From an uncultured Eubacteriales bacterium (GTDB taxonomy: Bacteria > Bacillota > Clostridia > Oscillospirales > CAG-382), in contig CAKSEL010000006.1 of assembly GCA_934446675.1 (NCBI GenBank), positions 69,173 through 133,172 on the forward strand: 64,000 bases of DNA, given 5' to 3'. Within the stretch, counting starts at the first letter, position 1. Each line of letters begins with the position of its first letter. The notes beneath the pieces were generated by a model, which saw only the letters and a program-made list of their open reading frames with translations, was not told where the DNA came from and did not search any database. A program made the position numbers and the translations under genes. Positions 34,631-43,152 of this stretch are shown here, piece by piece.

Positions 34631-35446
34631 ATGAAATTCTCAAAAATTCTCGCACTTGCTCTTGCTGTTCTTGCAATCAGCGCAGTAGCTCTTGCAGGCT
34701 GCTCCAAGAAAGACACCAACGACACAAACACCGATGACAAGCAGAATGTAACCGACACCGAAAACAAGAACGACGAAAAGCCCGTTCTTTCGATGGCTAC
34801 CAACGCAGAGTTCCCGCCTTTTGAATATGTTGAAGGCGAAAAGGTACTCGGCGCGGACGTTGACATTGCAAATGCAATAGCCGACTACCTCGGATACACT
34901 CTTGAAATCACCAACATAGACTTTGACGCTGCTCTCACAGGCGCTGCTACCGGCAAGTACGACGTTGCTATCGCAGGTATCACCGCAAACGACGACAGAC
35001 GTGCAAACATGAACTTCTCCGACGACTACTACACCGCATCTCAGGCAATTATCGTAAACGCCGACAGCGAGATCAAGGCAGCAGCCGACCTCGAAGGCAA
35101 GACAATCTCCTGCCAGGAAGGCACCACCGGCGAGCAGTATCTGCTTGACAACGGCTACACCGTTCAGTCCTACAAGACCGGCGCAGAAGCAATCACCGCT
35201 CTTACTACCGGCAAGTGCGACGCTGTTGTAATTGACAACGAAGTTGCAAAGGCTCTTTCCGAAAAGCAGGACGGCAAGACAGTTGTTCTTGACGAGGCTC
35301 TCACTAAGGAAAACTATGCAATAGCTCTCAAGAAGGGCAACGACGACCTCACCGCAAAGATCAACGAGGCTCTCGCTTCTCTCAAGGCTGACGGAACTCT
35401 CGCAAAGATTTTCGCAAGCTATGACCTTCCCTACGACGCTGAATAA
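34631..35446 (+). CDS. amino-acid ABC transporter substrate-binding lipoprotein
   Basis: A 271-residue lipoprotein. The signal sequence ends in the lipobox LAGC with Cys24 as lipid anchor, followed by a flexible Asp/Asn/Thr/Lys linker to about residue 55. The rest is a family-3 solute-binding fold: EFPPFEYVEGEKVLGADVDIANAIADYLG, DAALTGAATGKYDVAIAGIT, EGTTGEQY and CDAVVIDNEVA. The family binds polar amino acids or cystine; the exact ligand is unknown. The start at 34631 is chosen by GGAGG and the signal-peptide position. Codon use here is strongly biased (few rare codons), which suggests high expression. A hairpin separates it from the permease gene. Confidence 0.92.
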   Translation: MKFSKILALALAVLAISAVALAGCSKKDTNDTNTDDKQNVTDTENKNDEKPVLSMATNAEFPPFEYVEGEKVLGADVDIANAIADYLGYTLEITNIDFDAALTGAATGKYDVAIAGITANDDRRANMNFSDDYYTASQAIIVNADSEIKAAADLEGKTISCQEGTTGEQYLLDNGYTVQSYKTGAEAITALTTGKCDAVVIDNEVAKALSEKQDGKTVVLDEALTKENYAIALKKGNDDLTAKINEALASLKADGTLAKIFASYDLPYDAE

Positions 35447-35465
35447 TTCATATTGAACGTCTTTG

Positions 35466-35493
35466 GCGGCGCCGTAACAAAGCGCCGCTTTTT
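35466..35493 (+). terminator. intercistronic hairpin / partial terminator
   Basis: GCGGCGC (35466-35472) pairs with GCGCCGC (35482-35488), followed by five T. Because permease and ATPase genes follow without a clear promoter, I read this as an attenuator that keeps the binding protein more abundant than the membrane parts. Confidence 0.75.
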
Positions 35494-35520
35494 GCTTATT
35501 TATTGGAGGTATGCGATTTT

Positions 35521-36228
35521 ATGAACGCACTGTCACAAGCTTTTCAGTCCTGGCTTGACACGCTGTACAACACATTTATTGTTGCCGACAGATACAAAGT
35601 CATGATAAGCGGTCTTGAAAAGACTCTCATAATTACGGTCGGCGCACTGCTTATAGGCGTTATTCTCGGTACGATCGTCGCAATAGTCAAGGTTTTTGCA
35701 GCCGGCAACAGGGCGCTGCGTCCTCTTGAATGGCTCTGCAACCTTTATCTTACCGTTATACGCGGAACACCTGTAGTCGTTCAGCTGCTCATCTCGTTCT
35801 TTATTATTTTCACATGGGCTAAAGACGGTACATGGGTTGCCGTTGTAACTTTCGGTATAAATTCCGGCGCATATGTCGCCGAGGTAATACGTTCGGGCAT
35901 TATGGCTATCGACAAAGGTCAGGACGAAGCAGGCCGTTCTCTCGGATTTTCGCGTGCCCAGACCATGTGGCTCATAATTCTGCCGCAGGCGTTCAAAAAC
36001 ATTCTTCCCGCTATCGGCAACGAAATGATTGCCCTGCTTAAGGAAACTTCCGTCGCGGGTTATGTTGCGGTAATAGACCTTACGAAAGCCGGAAACCAGA
36101 TAAAGAACAACACCTACGACCAGATAAACCCGATTCTTCTTGTTGCAATTACATATCTTGTTATAGTAATCGCACTTACGAAACTTCTCGGCATTCTTGA
36201 GAGGAGGCTCAGAAACAGTGAAAGATAA
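35521..36228 (+). CDS. amino-acid ABC transporter permease (HisM/GlnP type)
   Basis: A 235-residue inner-membrane permease with about five transmembrane helices. The EAA loop that contacts the ATPase is EAGRSLGFSRAQTMWLIILPQA. The VIRGTPVVVQLLISFF segment is typical of the polar amino-acid permease family. ATG 35521 is preferred; a TTG-initiated reading begins 18 bases earlier on top of the GGAGG site. It overlaps the ATPase gene by 11 bases. Confidence 0.93.
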   Translation: MNALSQAFQSWLDTLYNTFIVADRYKVMISGLEKTLIITVGALLIGVILGTIVAIVKVFAAGNRALRPLEWLCNLYLTVIRGTPVVVQLLISFFIIFTWAKDGTWVAVVTFGINSGAYVAEVIRSGIMAIDKGQDEAGRSLGFSRAQTMWLIILPQAFKNILPAIGNEMIALLKETSVAGYVAVIDLTKAGNQIKNNTYDQINPILLVAITYLVIVIALTKLLGILERRLRNSER

Positions 36229-36994
36229 AACTCAAAACATTGAGAGCACTTCCTCATACAAGCACATTATCGAAGTGCAGAACCTCAAGGTTCATTATCA
36301 GAACGGCACCATCAAGGCTCTTGACGGCGTAAACGCAAGCGTTGAAAAAGGTGAAGTCGTTGTTATAATCGGTCCGTCCGGCAGCGGAAAATCGACGCTG
36401 CTGCGTTCGCTGAATCTTCTCGAAGTCCCGACAAGCGGAAAAGTTTTATTTGAGGGAATCGACATCACCGCAAAGAACGTAAACATAAATCTGCACCGTC
36501 AGAGAATGGGCATGGTTTTTCAGCAGTTTAATCTGTTTCCGCACATGACGGTTATGAAAAACCTTACCATAGCGCCGATGAAACTCTTGGGCAAAACCAA
36601 AGAAGAAGCCGAGAAAAAAGCTGCCGAGCTGCTCACAAAAGTCGGACTTGCCGACAGAGCTTTGTCTTATCCGTCGCAGCTTTCGGGCGGTCAGAAACAG
36701 AGAGTCGCTATTGCGCGCGCGCTTTGCATGAATCCCGACGTTATGCTTTTCGACGAGCCTACAAGCGCGCTTGACCCGGAAATGGTCGGCGAAGTTCTGA
36801 ACGTTATGAAACGTCTTGCGGAGGACGGCATGACGATGATTGTCGTAACCCACGAGATGGGCTTTGCAAGAGAGGTTGCAGACAGAGTTCTGTTTATGTG
36901 CGACGGTCTTTTGGTCGAGGAAGGCACTCCGGAACAGATATTTACAAATCCGCAGAGCGACAGAACAAAGCAGTTTTTACAGAGTATTCTCTGA
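36218..36994 (+). CDS. amino-acid ABC transporter ATP-binding protein (GlnQ type)
   Basis: A 258-residue ATPase with Walker A GPSGSGKST, Q-loop MVFQQFNLFPHMT, signature LSGGQKQR, Walker B VMLFDEPTSALDPE and a switch His in VVTHEMGF. The length and sequence are those of the GlnQ/HisP class. A GTG start at 36218 is taken because GAGGAGG lies about 12 bases upstream; the TTG at 36197 would place the ribosome site inside the gene. A strong terminator follows. Confidence 0.93.
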   Translation: MKDKTQNIESTSSYKHIIEVQNLKVHYQNGTIKALDGVNASVEKGEVVVIIGPSGSGKSTLLRSLNLLEVPTSGKVLFEGIDITAKNVNINLHRQRMGMVFQQFNLFPHMTVMKNLTIAPMKLLGKTKEEAEKKAAELLTKVGLADRALSYPSQLSGGQKQRVAIARALCMNPDVMLFDEPTSALDPEMVGEVLNVMKRLAEDGMTMIVVTHEMGFAREVADRVLFMCDGLLVEEGTPEQIFTNPQSDRTKQFLQSIL

Positions 36995-37013
36995 TATTCA
37001 CAACAATAATTCA

Positions 37014-37049
37014 GTCTCCGTTCGAGGTTTTCCCTTACGGAGACTTTTT
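37014..37049 (+). terminator. terminator of the ABC transporter operon
   Basis: GTCTCCGT (37014-37021) pairs with ACGGAGAC (37037-37044), followed by TTTTT. It lies 5 bases before the convergent yqfD stop. Confidence 0.9.
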
Positions 37050-37053
37050 CTGT

Positions 37054-38226
37054 CTAATTCAGTTCAAAATCGAGAAATCCGCCGATATTCTCTATACATT
37101 CCGCCCTGCATTCAAGAGTCAGCGAAGTATCCGTAACCGTATGAGTTTTTACGCATGATTCTATCGGCGTATTCTTCAAATCATTCTTCATGCGTTCGGA
37201 AAGCTTTTTTTCCGCTTCTTCAAGAGCCTGTTTCTCCGTGCGTTCTTTGCCTATCAGCTCATATTCGCGGTATTTTTCGGTTTTTATATCTATCGGCAGA
37301 GTTACGGCACCGAAAAGCACAAGCTTTTTTGTTTCGGATTCCCGTATGCAGTTTTTATGTTCTTTCGGAAAATGCGGCAGCACAAAAGTTTTTCCGAGCA
37401 ATGTAAACGAGTATTGTTTATGTACTTTTCCCGTATAAAGTCTGTCCGAATATTCAAGCGGAACGGTAATTGTATACTTACGCTCGGTCTTTGCCCAGAC
37501 ACTTCCGCGTGCGCCTCTGAAATATGCTCCGGAATGGCGCGTTTCGATAAATGCGCTTACAAGCAGCTGACCTTTGCTCACAACGTCGCCTACCTTTACG
37601 GCGGGCTGACCGTCAACGGCGTCGATTCTCACAATTCGTCCGTCGCGCACAGCCACGATATTTGCCTTTCTGCCTATCTGCGGCTTTTCGGGAAGCTGCG
37701 CCGTTTCCTTTACCTCGACATGCGCCACCGTTCCATCGAAATTCACGGCAATCCACGAAATACGTCCGTCGCTTACAAGATAATCGTTATGCAGTTTTTC
37801 AAGGTCTACCCTGCTCTTTATAACACCCTCATGAAAGCCGAGCAGCGCAAGCTTTGCCTTTATATCCTCATCGCTTACGTGTTCGTTTCCTTCAACGCTT
37901 ATCTCCCATACAAACATCGACGAAACATACACTGCCGTTACAAAAAACACAAGTCCTAAGAATATTCCGGCCCTCTTTTTATACTTTGAGAAAATATGCG
38001 GCATACCTTTACGTGAGATTATTTCGGTTTTTGCTCCGTTTTGTGCCGCCTGCACGCAAATCTGATCCGCATAGACAAGATACGTTGTCAGCTCATATGT
38101 AAAATCACCCTTTTTTTCAAGACCGAGTATCGGAAAAACATCTTTCAGAGCATTTATTATCCCCGGAGGGTTCGGCGCTTCTATTTTACATTTTGCAGTA
38201 CCGCGCAGAAAATTGCTTATGATCAT
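37054..38226 (-). CDS. yqfD: sporulation protein YqfD
   Basis: A 390-residue membrane protein needed for spore formation in Firmicutes (SpoIV-related YqfD family). One transmembrane helix lies near residues 87-105 (AGIFLGLVFFVTAVYVSS), followed by VWEISVEGNEHVSDEDI, a POTRA-like domain typical of this family. Later segments such as GTVAHVEVKE and VKVGDVVSKGQLLVSAFIE also fit. The start overlaps the yqfC stop by 4 bases. No phoH follows it, unlike the conserved yqfC-yqfD-phoH order. Confidence 0.9.
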   Translation of the reverse strand: MIISNFLRGTAKCKIEAPNPPGIINALKDVFPILGLEKKGDFTYELTTYLVYADQICVQAAQNGAKTEIISRKGMPHIFSKYKKRAGIFLGLVFFVTAVYVSSMFVWEISVEGNEHVSDEDIKAKLALLGFHEGVIKSRVDLEKLHNDYLVSDGRISWIAVNFDGTVAHVEVKETAQLPEKPQIGRKANIVAVRDGRIVRIDAVDGQPAVKVGDVVSKGQLLVSAFIETRHSGAYFRGARGSVWAKTERKYTITVPLEYSDRLYTGKVHKQYSFTLLGKTFVLPHFPKEHKNCIRESETKKLVLFGAVTLPIDIKTEKYREYELIGKERTEKQALEEAEKKLSERMKNDLKNTPIESCVKTHTVTDTSLTLECRAECIENIGGFLDFELN

Positions 38227-38546
38227 TTTTTATCTTCCTCCGGCTTTTGTCCGAAATACAGTCCGGTAATTATGCCGCTTACACCGACATTTCCTCCGGA
38301 CAAAAACTTTAATTGCAGCTCTTTTCCGCACACCGTAAGCAGCATATCCTTCTGATAAAGGCTGACGCAGGTGCTGTCATAATTTTCAAGCTTGCCCGCG
38401 TCCTCAATGGTTATTTCGCGGTTTGAATTCAGACTTATAAGCGGACGGCGCGTCAGCATATCAAGCGGAATACCGCTCTTTTGCGAAATATTGCCGAGTA
38501 TGCCTGTCTGCGGCTGTTTTTTCTTTGTTTTTTTCAACTCTGTCAC
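38223..38546 (-). CDS. yqfC: sporulation protein YqfC
   Basis: About 107 residues. The core LDMLTRRPLISLNSNREITIEDAGKLENYDSTCVSL with a later GVSGIITGLYF is that of the YqfC family. The start codon is uncertain: no ATG is available; GTG 38546 gives a length near the family norm, while TTG codons at 38588 or 38582 would extend it. Coupled to yqfD by a 4-base overlap. The pair diverges from the YlbJ-like sporulation gene. Confidence 0.82.
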   Translation of the reverse strand: MTELKKTKKKQPQTGILGNISQKSGIPLDMLTRRPLISLNSNREITIEDAGKLENYDSTCVSLYQKDMLLTVCGKELQLKFLSGGNVGVSGIITGLYFGQKPEEDKK

Positions 38547-38618
38547 CAACTTTCGCTTTTCTCTAAAATATTTATGCCGCAAATGCAATATAAATACTAA
38601 TAAATAACCGCTGAAAGA

Positions 38619-39776
38619 ATGATTTACGTGAAAAAAGCTTTCAAAGAGGCGCTAATTCCATTATTTGCACTTTTCTGCGCATTCTACACGCTTATAAATC
38701 CTCTGCAATGTTCTTTTTACATACAGAAAGCTATGAAAATATGCGCATTAAGTCTTATACCGGCGCTTTTTCCGTTTATATTCCTGACAAGACTGTACAG
38801 CATATCGAAATCCGAAAGCCGACGAGGCGGCATATTGCAGCGCATTGTAAGCCGCGTTACGGGATTAAACAAAAACCTGTGCGGCATATTCATACTCGGA
38901 CTTTTCTGCGGATTTCCGTCAGGCGCCGTCGGAGTATGCTCTGTTTACGAAAGAGGTCTGTGCACAAAGGACGAGGCTGAACGTGCGGCGGCTCTCTCGG
39001 ACAACTGCTCGGCGGCTTTTCTTATAAGCGCGCTCGGAATAAAACTTACCGGCGGAATAAAAACCGGATATATGCTTTTACTATGCCAGACGCTCTCGGT
39101 TATAAGTACGGCAGTCATCATGAAATACGTCTTTCCGCACAAAAGCGGCTGCCATACGGAAAAACTGCCGTTAAATACAAGGTCTTTGAACGGACGGGAT
39201 AAAAATCAAAGCCTTTCGGAAATGCTCACCGAATGTATATCGTACACGGCGAAAACTGTTATAAACATATGTTTCTGCGTAATGTTTTTCTTTCTCGTTT
39301 CGGGTGTCCTGAGCGACGCAATTGCAGGAATATTGCAGCGTTGGGGACTCGGCGAACAAAGCATAGCGGCGGTTACGGCAATTTTTTGCGGAATATTTGA
39401 GATGACGTCCGGTACTTTCAGAGCATCGGAGCTTCCTTTTCCTCAAAACGCCGTAATGTGCGCGTTTCTGACCTCTCTTGCCGGAATTTCCGTACTCATG
39501 CAGGTCTTGTCCGTGTGCAAAAAGCACTCATTCGGTGCAAAATACTTTGTTTACGCGCATATATGCTCGGCTTTCCTGAGTGCGCTGTATATGATTTTGC
39601 TGTTATTCATATTTTCTCCGTCAGGTATCCTGACCGTATTTTCACAAAACGGAAGTTTTGTATTATATAAAGAAAACGCTTTTTACGGCGGACTTATACC
39701 GGAGTGCATATGCGCGGTCTTTCTCGCGTTCGGTGCGGCTGTCGGATTGCGCAATTACAAGTCTACAAAAAAATAA
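38619..39776 (+). CDS. ylbJ: sporulation integral membrane protein YlbJ-like
   Basis: A 385-residue polytopic membrane protein with about eight hydrophobic segments. YlbJ belongs to the nucleoside-recognition (Gate) superfamily and is required for spore cortex formation. Supporting segments are SLIPALFPFIFLTRL, GLFCGFPSGAVGVC, LSDNCSAAFLISALG and IFCGIFEMTSG. It faces away from yqfC-yqfD across a 70-base gap, so sporulation genes cluster here. An AGAAAGAAT-like site precedes ATG 38619; GTG 38628 is an alternative. SpoVV-like transporters are the alternative assignment. Confidence 0.82.
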   Translation: MIYVKKAFKEALIPLFALFCAFYTLINPLQCSFYIQKAMKICALSLIPALFPFIFLTRLYSISKSESRRGGILQRIVSRVTGLNKNLCGIFILGLFCGFPSGAVGVCSVYERGLCTKDEAERAAALSDNCSAAFLISALGIKLTGGIKTGYMLLLCQTLSVISTAVIMKYVFPHKSGCHTEKLPLNTRSLNGRDKNQSLSEMLTECISYTAKTVINICFCVMFFFLVSGVLSDAIAGILQRWGLGEQSIAAVTAIFCGIFEMTSGTFRASELPFPQNAVMCAFLTSLAGISVLMQVLSVCKKHSFGAKYFVYAHICSAFLSALYMILLLFIFSPSGILTVFSQNGSFVLYKENAFYGGLIPECICAVFLAFGAAVGLRNYKSTKK

Positions 39777-39810
39777 GCCGCACAAAGCTTTATTTTATGC
39801 GGAATACTTA

Positions 39811-39838
39811 TTGATTTTTTGTAATTTTATGTTATACT
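39811..39838 (+). promoter_or_regulatory. promoter before the small Cys-rich protein
   Basis: TTGATT (39811-39816), 16-base spacer, TATACT (39833-39838). Confidence 0.6.
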
Positions 39839-39891
39839 ATATACAGGAAAAATTTTAGCTGACGCAGACTATCGGAAAGGAAGTTTTAAAC

Positions 39892-40110
39892 ATGAAACGC
39901 GCCATGCCCGACGATCTCGAAAAAAGCTGCTCTCTGTGCGAACACTCGCGTTACATTTCCTCTGACGGAAACACTGTTTGCACCAAAGGCAAATCTTTAA
40001 AGACGGTATCTCCCGACTACTGCTGTTCAAAATTCCGTTTTGACATTCTGGCTTACCGTCCCATGCCACTGAAAATACCGAAATTTCTGGACGACGGCAG
40101 CAAACTTTAA
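39892..40110 (+). CDS. small Cys-rich protein, probable zinc-binding, unknown function
   Basis: A 72-residue protein with CSLC (Cys13, Cys16), Cys30 and Cys44-Cys45, spaced like a treble-clef or zinc ribbon, then a FRFDILAYRPMPLKIP tail. I recognise similar short proteins in Clostridia but no function. AAAGGAAG precedes ATG and its own promoter lies 54 bases upstream. KDPG aldolase follows after 48 bases without a terminator, so the two may be co-transcribed. Confidence 0.7.
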   Translation: MKRAMPDDLEKSCSLCEHSRYISSDGNTVCTKGKSLKTVSPDYCCSKFRFDILAYRPMPLKIPKFLDDGSKL

Positions 40111-40158
40111 TAATTAAGGCAAAAATTACAAATCATAATAAACAAGGAGATTTTTAAA

Positions 40159-41118
40159 ATGGCAGACATTTATCAGAAAATCTACGAAACCGGCATTATC
40201 CCGGTCATCAAGATCCAGAACGCAGAGGACGCAGTTCCACTTGCAAAGGCTCTTATCGACGGCGGTCTTCCGGCAGCTGAAATCACTTTCAGAACCGCAG
40301 CGGCGGCAGACGCCATCAAGGCTATCACAAAGGAATTTCCGGATATGCTCGTCGGCGCAGGCACCGTTCTCACGACCGAACAGGCTGACAAGGCAAAGGA
40401 AGCCGGCGCAAAGTTTATCGTAAGCCCCGGACTCAACCCCAACGTTGTAAAGCACTGCATAAAGATAGGTATTCCGGTTATCCCCGGAACAAGCAATCCG
40501 TCTGACATTGAGGCGGCTCTTGAACTCGGTCTTACTACCGTTAAGTTCTTCCCGGCAGAGGCTGCCGGCGGTCTTGCAATGCTCAAGGCTATGTCCGCTC
40601 CCTACGGCAACGTAAAATTCATGCCTACCGGCGGTCTTAACGAAAAGAACATACTTTCCTACCTCGAATTTGACAAGATAGTTGCCTGCGGCGGTTCATT
40701 CATGGTAAAAGAGGACTACATCAAGGCTCACGACTTTGACAAGATCCGCGAACTCACTCACAACGCCGTTATGCTTATGCTCGGATTCAAGCTTGCCCAT
40801 GTCGGCATAAACGCTGCAAGCGAAAACGAAGCTCTCGGAATTGCACAGGCGTTCGGTGCATTCGGACTTGAATCAAAGAACGGCAATTCTTCGGTATTCG
40901 CAGGAACAGACGTTGAAGTTATGAAATCCAAGGGATACGGCGAAAAAGGTCACATTGCAATTCAGACAAACAATGTAACACGCGCTGAGGCATATCTCAG
41001 AAACAAGGGCATCAATGTTATTGAGGAATCGAGAAAGGTTGACGCAAACGGCAAGACAAAGGCTGTTTACCTTGACAAGGAAATCGGCGGATTTGCCGTA
41101 CACCTCATGCAGAAATAA
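40159..41118 (+). CDS. eda: KDPG/KHG aldolase with C-terminal VOC-like domain
   Basis: A 319-residue protein. Residues 1-210 are 2-dehydro-3-deoxyphosphogluconate aldolase, which splits KDPG into pyruvate and glyceraldehyde-3-phosphate. The Schiff-base Lys129 (TVKFFPAE) and the base Glu41 (PAAEITFRT) are present, with the phosphate-binding PTGGLN and GGSF loops. Residues 212-319 form a separate domain whose order (LAHVGINAASENEA, then GHIAIQTNNVTRAEAYLRNKG and a final FAVHL) looks like a vicinal-oxygen-chelate or glyoxalase half. It may bind a metal or sugar acid, but clear metal ligands are few. Classical Eda has about 213 residues, so this is a fusion. Codon use suggests good expression. 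AAGGAG precedes ATG. Confidence 0.85.
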   Translation: MADIYQKIYETGIIPVIKIQNAEDAVPLAKALIDGGLPAAEITFRTAAAADAIKAITKEFPDMLVGAGTVLTTEQADKAKEAGAKFIVSPGLNPNVVKHCIKIGIPVIPGTSNPSDIEAALELGLTTVKFFPAEAAGGLAMLKAMSAPYGNVKFMPTGGLNEKNILSYLEFDKIVACGGSFMVKEDYIKAHDFDKIRELTHNAVMLMLGFKLAHVGINAASENEALGIAQAFGAFGLESKNGNSSVFAGTDVEVMKSKGYGEKGHIAIQTNNVTRAEAYLRNKGINVIEESRKVDANGKTKAVYLDKEIGGFAVHLMQK

Positions 41119-41663
41119 TGAGTTCGTATGCCGATACAAAATCCGCGCTTTTGAGAAAAGAGTATGCTCTTACAAATACGCACGAGCTTTTAAAATACGA
41201 CTGTGCCGCTTTATGCGGTGCAGCCTGCTGCAAGGATCATGCTGCGAACAGCGAATCTGTGTCGGGTATGAATTTACTGCCCGGCGAAGAAAAGCTCTGC
41301 GTGTTCGACGGAGCAAAAGTCCTTAAAGGTGCGGACGGCAGCGTACTTGTGTGCGAAGGTTCCTGCAAAAGAGAACTCCGACCGTTTATGTGCCGTATTT
41401 TCCCGTTTTATGCGAAATTTACCAAAGACGCAACCTGCGGCAGAACAAAAATAAGTCTTGTGCCCGATCCGCGCTCTTTCAGAATATGTCCGGTCGGCGC
41501 AAAAAGAAAAGGTACGCGCAAAAGCGTTTATTTTCTGAGATACACTAAACGAGCCGTAAGGCTTTTATGCAGTGACGGCGATTTTGCCGCCGAATTTTCA
41601 AGGCATGCCGAATATGCCGGCAGTCTTTACGAATTATACAGAAAAATGTTTATATCAAAATAA
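41118..41663 (+). CDS. Cys-rich protein, possible YkgJ-type metal-binding domain
   Basis: A 181-residue soluble protein starting within the aldolase stop codon (TAATG, 1-base overlap), so it is probably translationally coupled. Cysteines occur as DCAALCGAACCKDH, VCEGSCKRELRPFMCRIFPF, TCGRT and ICPVG. The CGAACC and RPFMCRIFPFY parts resemble YkgJ-family zinc or iron-chelating proteins, but the spacing differs, so the family is tentative. The function is unknown. No membrane segment. Confidence 0.6.
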   Translation: MSSYADTKSALLRKEYALTNTHELLKYDCAALCGAACCKDHAANSESVSGMNLLPGEEKLCVFDGAKVLKGADGSVLVCEGSCKRELRPFMCRIFPFYAKFTKDATCGRTKISLVPDPRSFRICPVGAKRKGTRKSVYFLRYTKRAVRLLCSDGDFAAEFSRHAEYAGSLYELYRKMFISK

Positions 41664-41686
41664 CGACAAACCGGAGTGACAGAACA

Positions 41687-42535
41687 GTGAAAATAAACAA
41701 GAACAGCTTTGTTTTCCGATTTTACCGCGTTTTCTCAGACAACAGCGTAACCTCTGCCGCGGCTGAAATGTCATATTATCTGTTATTCGCGTTTTTCCCT
41801 ATGATCATGGTCTTTTACGCTTCCCTCTCGCTGGCCGGAAAAGCAAATCCGCAGTTTCTTCAAAGCTATGCGGTACTTTTACCCGACAGCGTTTCGGAAA
41901 TTATCGACGCTTTTATCTTACACATAAGTTCGAGCGCCTCAAACGTTTCGTTTCTGGTAACGGGAATTCTTCTTACGCTGTTTTCGGTTTCAAAGTTCAC
42001 CAAAAGCGTCAAAAGCAAAGTGCGCAAGATATATGCAGCGCGCAGCAGTCAGTCCGTCATTGTGGAATGGATATTATCCGTTATATTTTCGGTATTATTG
42101 CTTGCGGTATTCTATGTAACGCTGTTTGTAATGATCCTCGGCGAGCACATTTTAAACTTTTTATCAAGATATATTCTTATAACCGATTTTGCCTATAATC
42201 TTATACAGTTTTTACGCTACTTTATAACGGTTTTCGTTATACTGTTCATTTTATCTTTATTCTATTTTCTTATACCGAACGTAAGACAGAAGCTTACCGA
42301 CGTACTGCCCGGAACGCTTTTTACCTTGGCAAGCTGGCTGCTTGTTTCATATGTCTTTGCGTTCTACATGAACAACTTTGCAAGATATTCCGTAGTTTAC
42401 GGTTCTTTGGGCGCGTTTATAATACTGCTGCTGTGGCTGTACATGACGTGTATGTTACTTATCGTCGGCGCAATCCTAAACAGCATGATATACAACCGCA
42501 AGAGAAACATCAAACTCGGATACATTATAAACTGA
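41687..42535 (+). CDS. YihY/BrkB-family inner membrane protein
   Basis: A 282-residue polytopic protein with six predicted helices. The N-terminal SAAAEMSYYLLFAFFPMIMVFYASLS and C-terminal VVYGSLGAFIILLLWLYMTCMLLIVGAILN are signatures of the YihY/virulence factor BrkB family. The function is unresolved, with a transport or envelope role suggested for relatives; the old RNase BN label for this family is not supported. The start is GTG 41687 with CGGAGTG about 10 bases upstream. Confidence 0.88.
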   Translation: MKINKNSFVFRFYRVFSDNSVTSAAAEMSYYLLFAFFPMIMVFYASLSLAGKANPQFLQSYAVLLPDSVSEIIDAFILHISSSASNVSFLVTGILLTLFSVSKFTKSVKSKVRKIYAARSSQSVIVEWILSVIFSVLLLAVFYVTLFVMILGEHILNFLSRYILITDFAYNLIQFLRYFITVFVILFILSLFYFLIPNVRQKLTDVLPGTLFTLASWLLVSYVFAFYMNNFARYSVVYGSLGAFIILLLWLYMTCMLLIVGAILNSMIYNRKRNIKLGYIIN

Positions 42536-42562
42536 TTTACTAAAAACGAAAGGCTGACACAT

Positions 42563-43099
42563 ATGTCCGAAATCAAAAATCAGGTAGAAAAAGCTTTTGA
42601 TTTATTATTTGACGCCGCAAAGCCGGAAAAAGGCGACATACTTGTCGTCGGCTGTTCGACAAGCGAGGTGCTGGGTGAAAAGATCGGCACGGCGGGAAGT
42701 TTAGAAACCGCAAACGATATTTTCTCGGCTCTCAAAGAAAAAACCGACGCAAATTCGCTGTATCTTGCCTGTCAGTGCTGCGAACATCTCAACAGAGCGC
42801 TTGTCGTTGAAAAAGAGCTTGCGTTAAAGAAAAATCTTACGATAGTCTGCGCCGTTCCGCACGAACACGCAGGCGGCTCTTTCGCTACGGCTGCTTACAG
42901 AGGATTCAAAGATCCGGTTCTCGTCGAAAACATTTCGGCTCAGCTCGGCATGGACATAGGTCTTACGCTTATAGGTATGCATTTACAGAGCGTTGCCGTT
43001 CCCGTAAGAACCGAAATCAAGCGTATAGGAAACGCGCCTGTGGTATTTGCAAGAACAAGGCCGAAATATATCGGCGGAGAAAGGGCACAATACCGTTAA
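42563..43099 (+). CDS. DUF436 / YwlG-family protein
   Basis: A 178-residue soluble protein of the TIGR01440/DUF436 family. Recognisable parts are VVGCSTSEVLGEKIGTAGS, CQCCEHLNRALVVEKE and HAGGSFATAAYRGFKDPVLVE. Relatives are widespread in Firmicutes, are linked to no certain reaction and are often adjacent to glyA or rpiB. Here it precedes pyk across a 68-base leader with a hairpin. Confidence 0.85.
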   Translation: MSEIKNQVEKAFDLLFDAAKPEKGDILVVGCSTSEVLGEKIGTAGSLETANDIFSALKEKTDANSLYLACQCCEHLNRALVVEKELALKKNLTIVCAVPHEHAGGSFATAAYRGFKDPVLVENISAQLGMDIGLTLIGMHLQSVAVPVRTEIKRIGNAPVVFARTRPKYIGGERAQYR

Positions 43100-43124
43100 A
43101 AATACAAATCTACGAAAGGAATAC

Positions 43125-43152
43125 GGGCAGCGCTGTTCCCTGTTCTCTGCCC
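43125..43152 (+). other. hairpin in the leader of pyk
   Basis: GGGCAG (43125-43130) pairs with CTGCCC (43147-43152) and is followed by CATTTTAA, 15 bases before the pyk ATG, which lacks a clear ribosome binding site. It could be a weak terminator of the upstream gene or a translational control element. Confidence 0.5.

Noticed and set aside
36218..36994. A complete cystine or glutamine importer assignment
   Set aside because: The ABC transporter is certainly of the polar amino-acid class, but ligand-specific residues could not be judged by eye, so no specific symbol is given.
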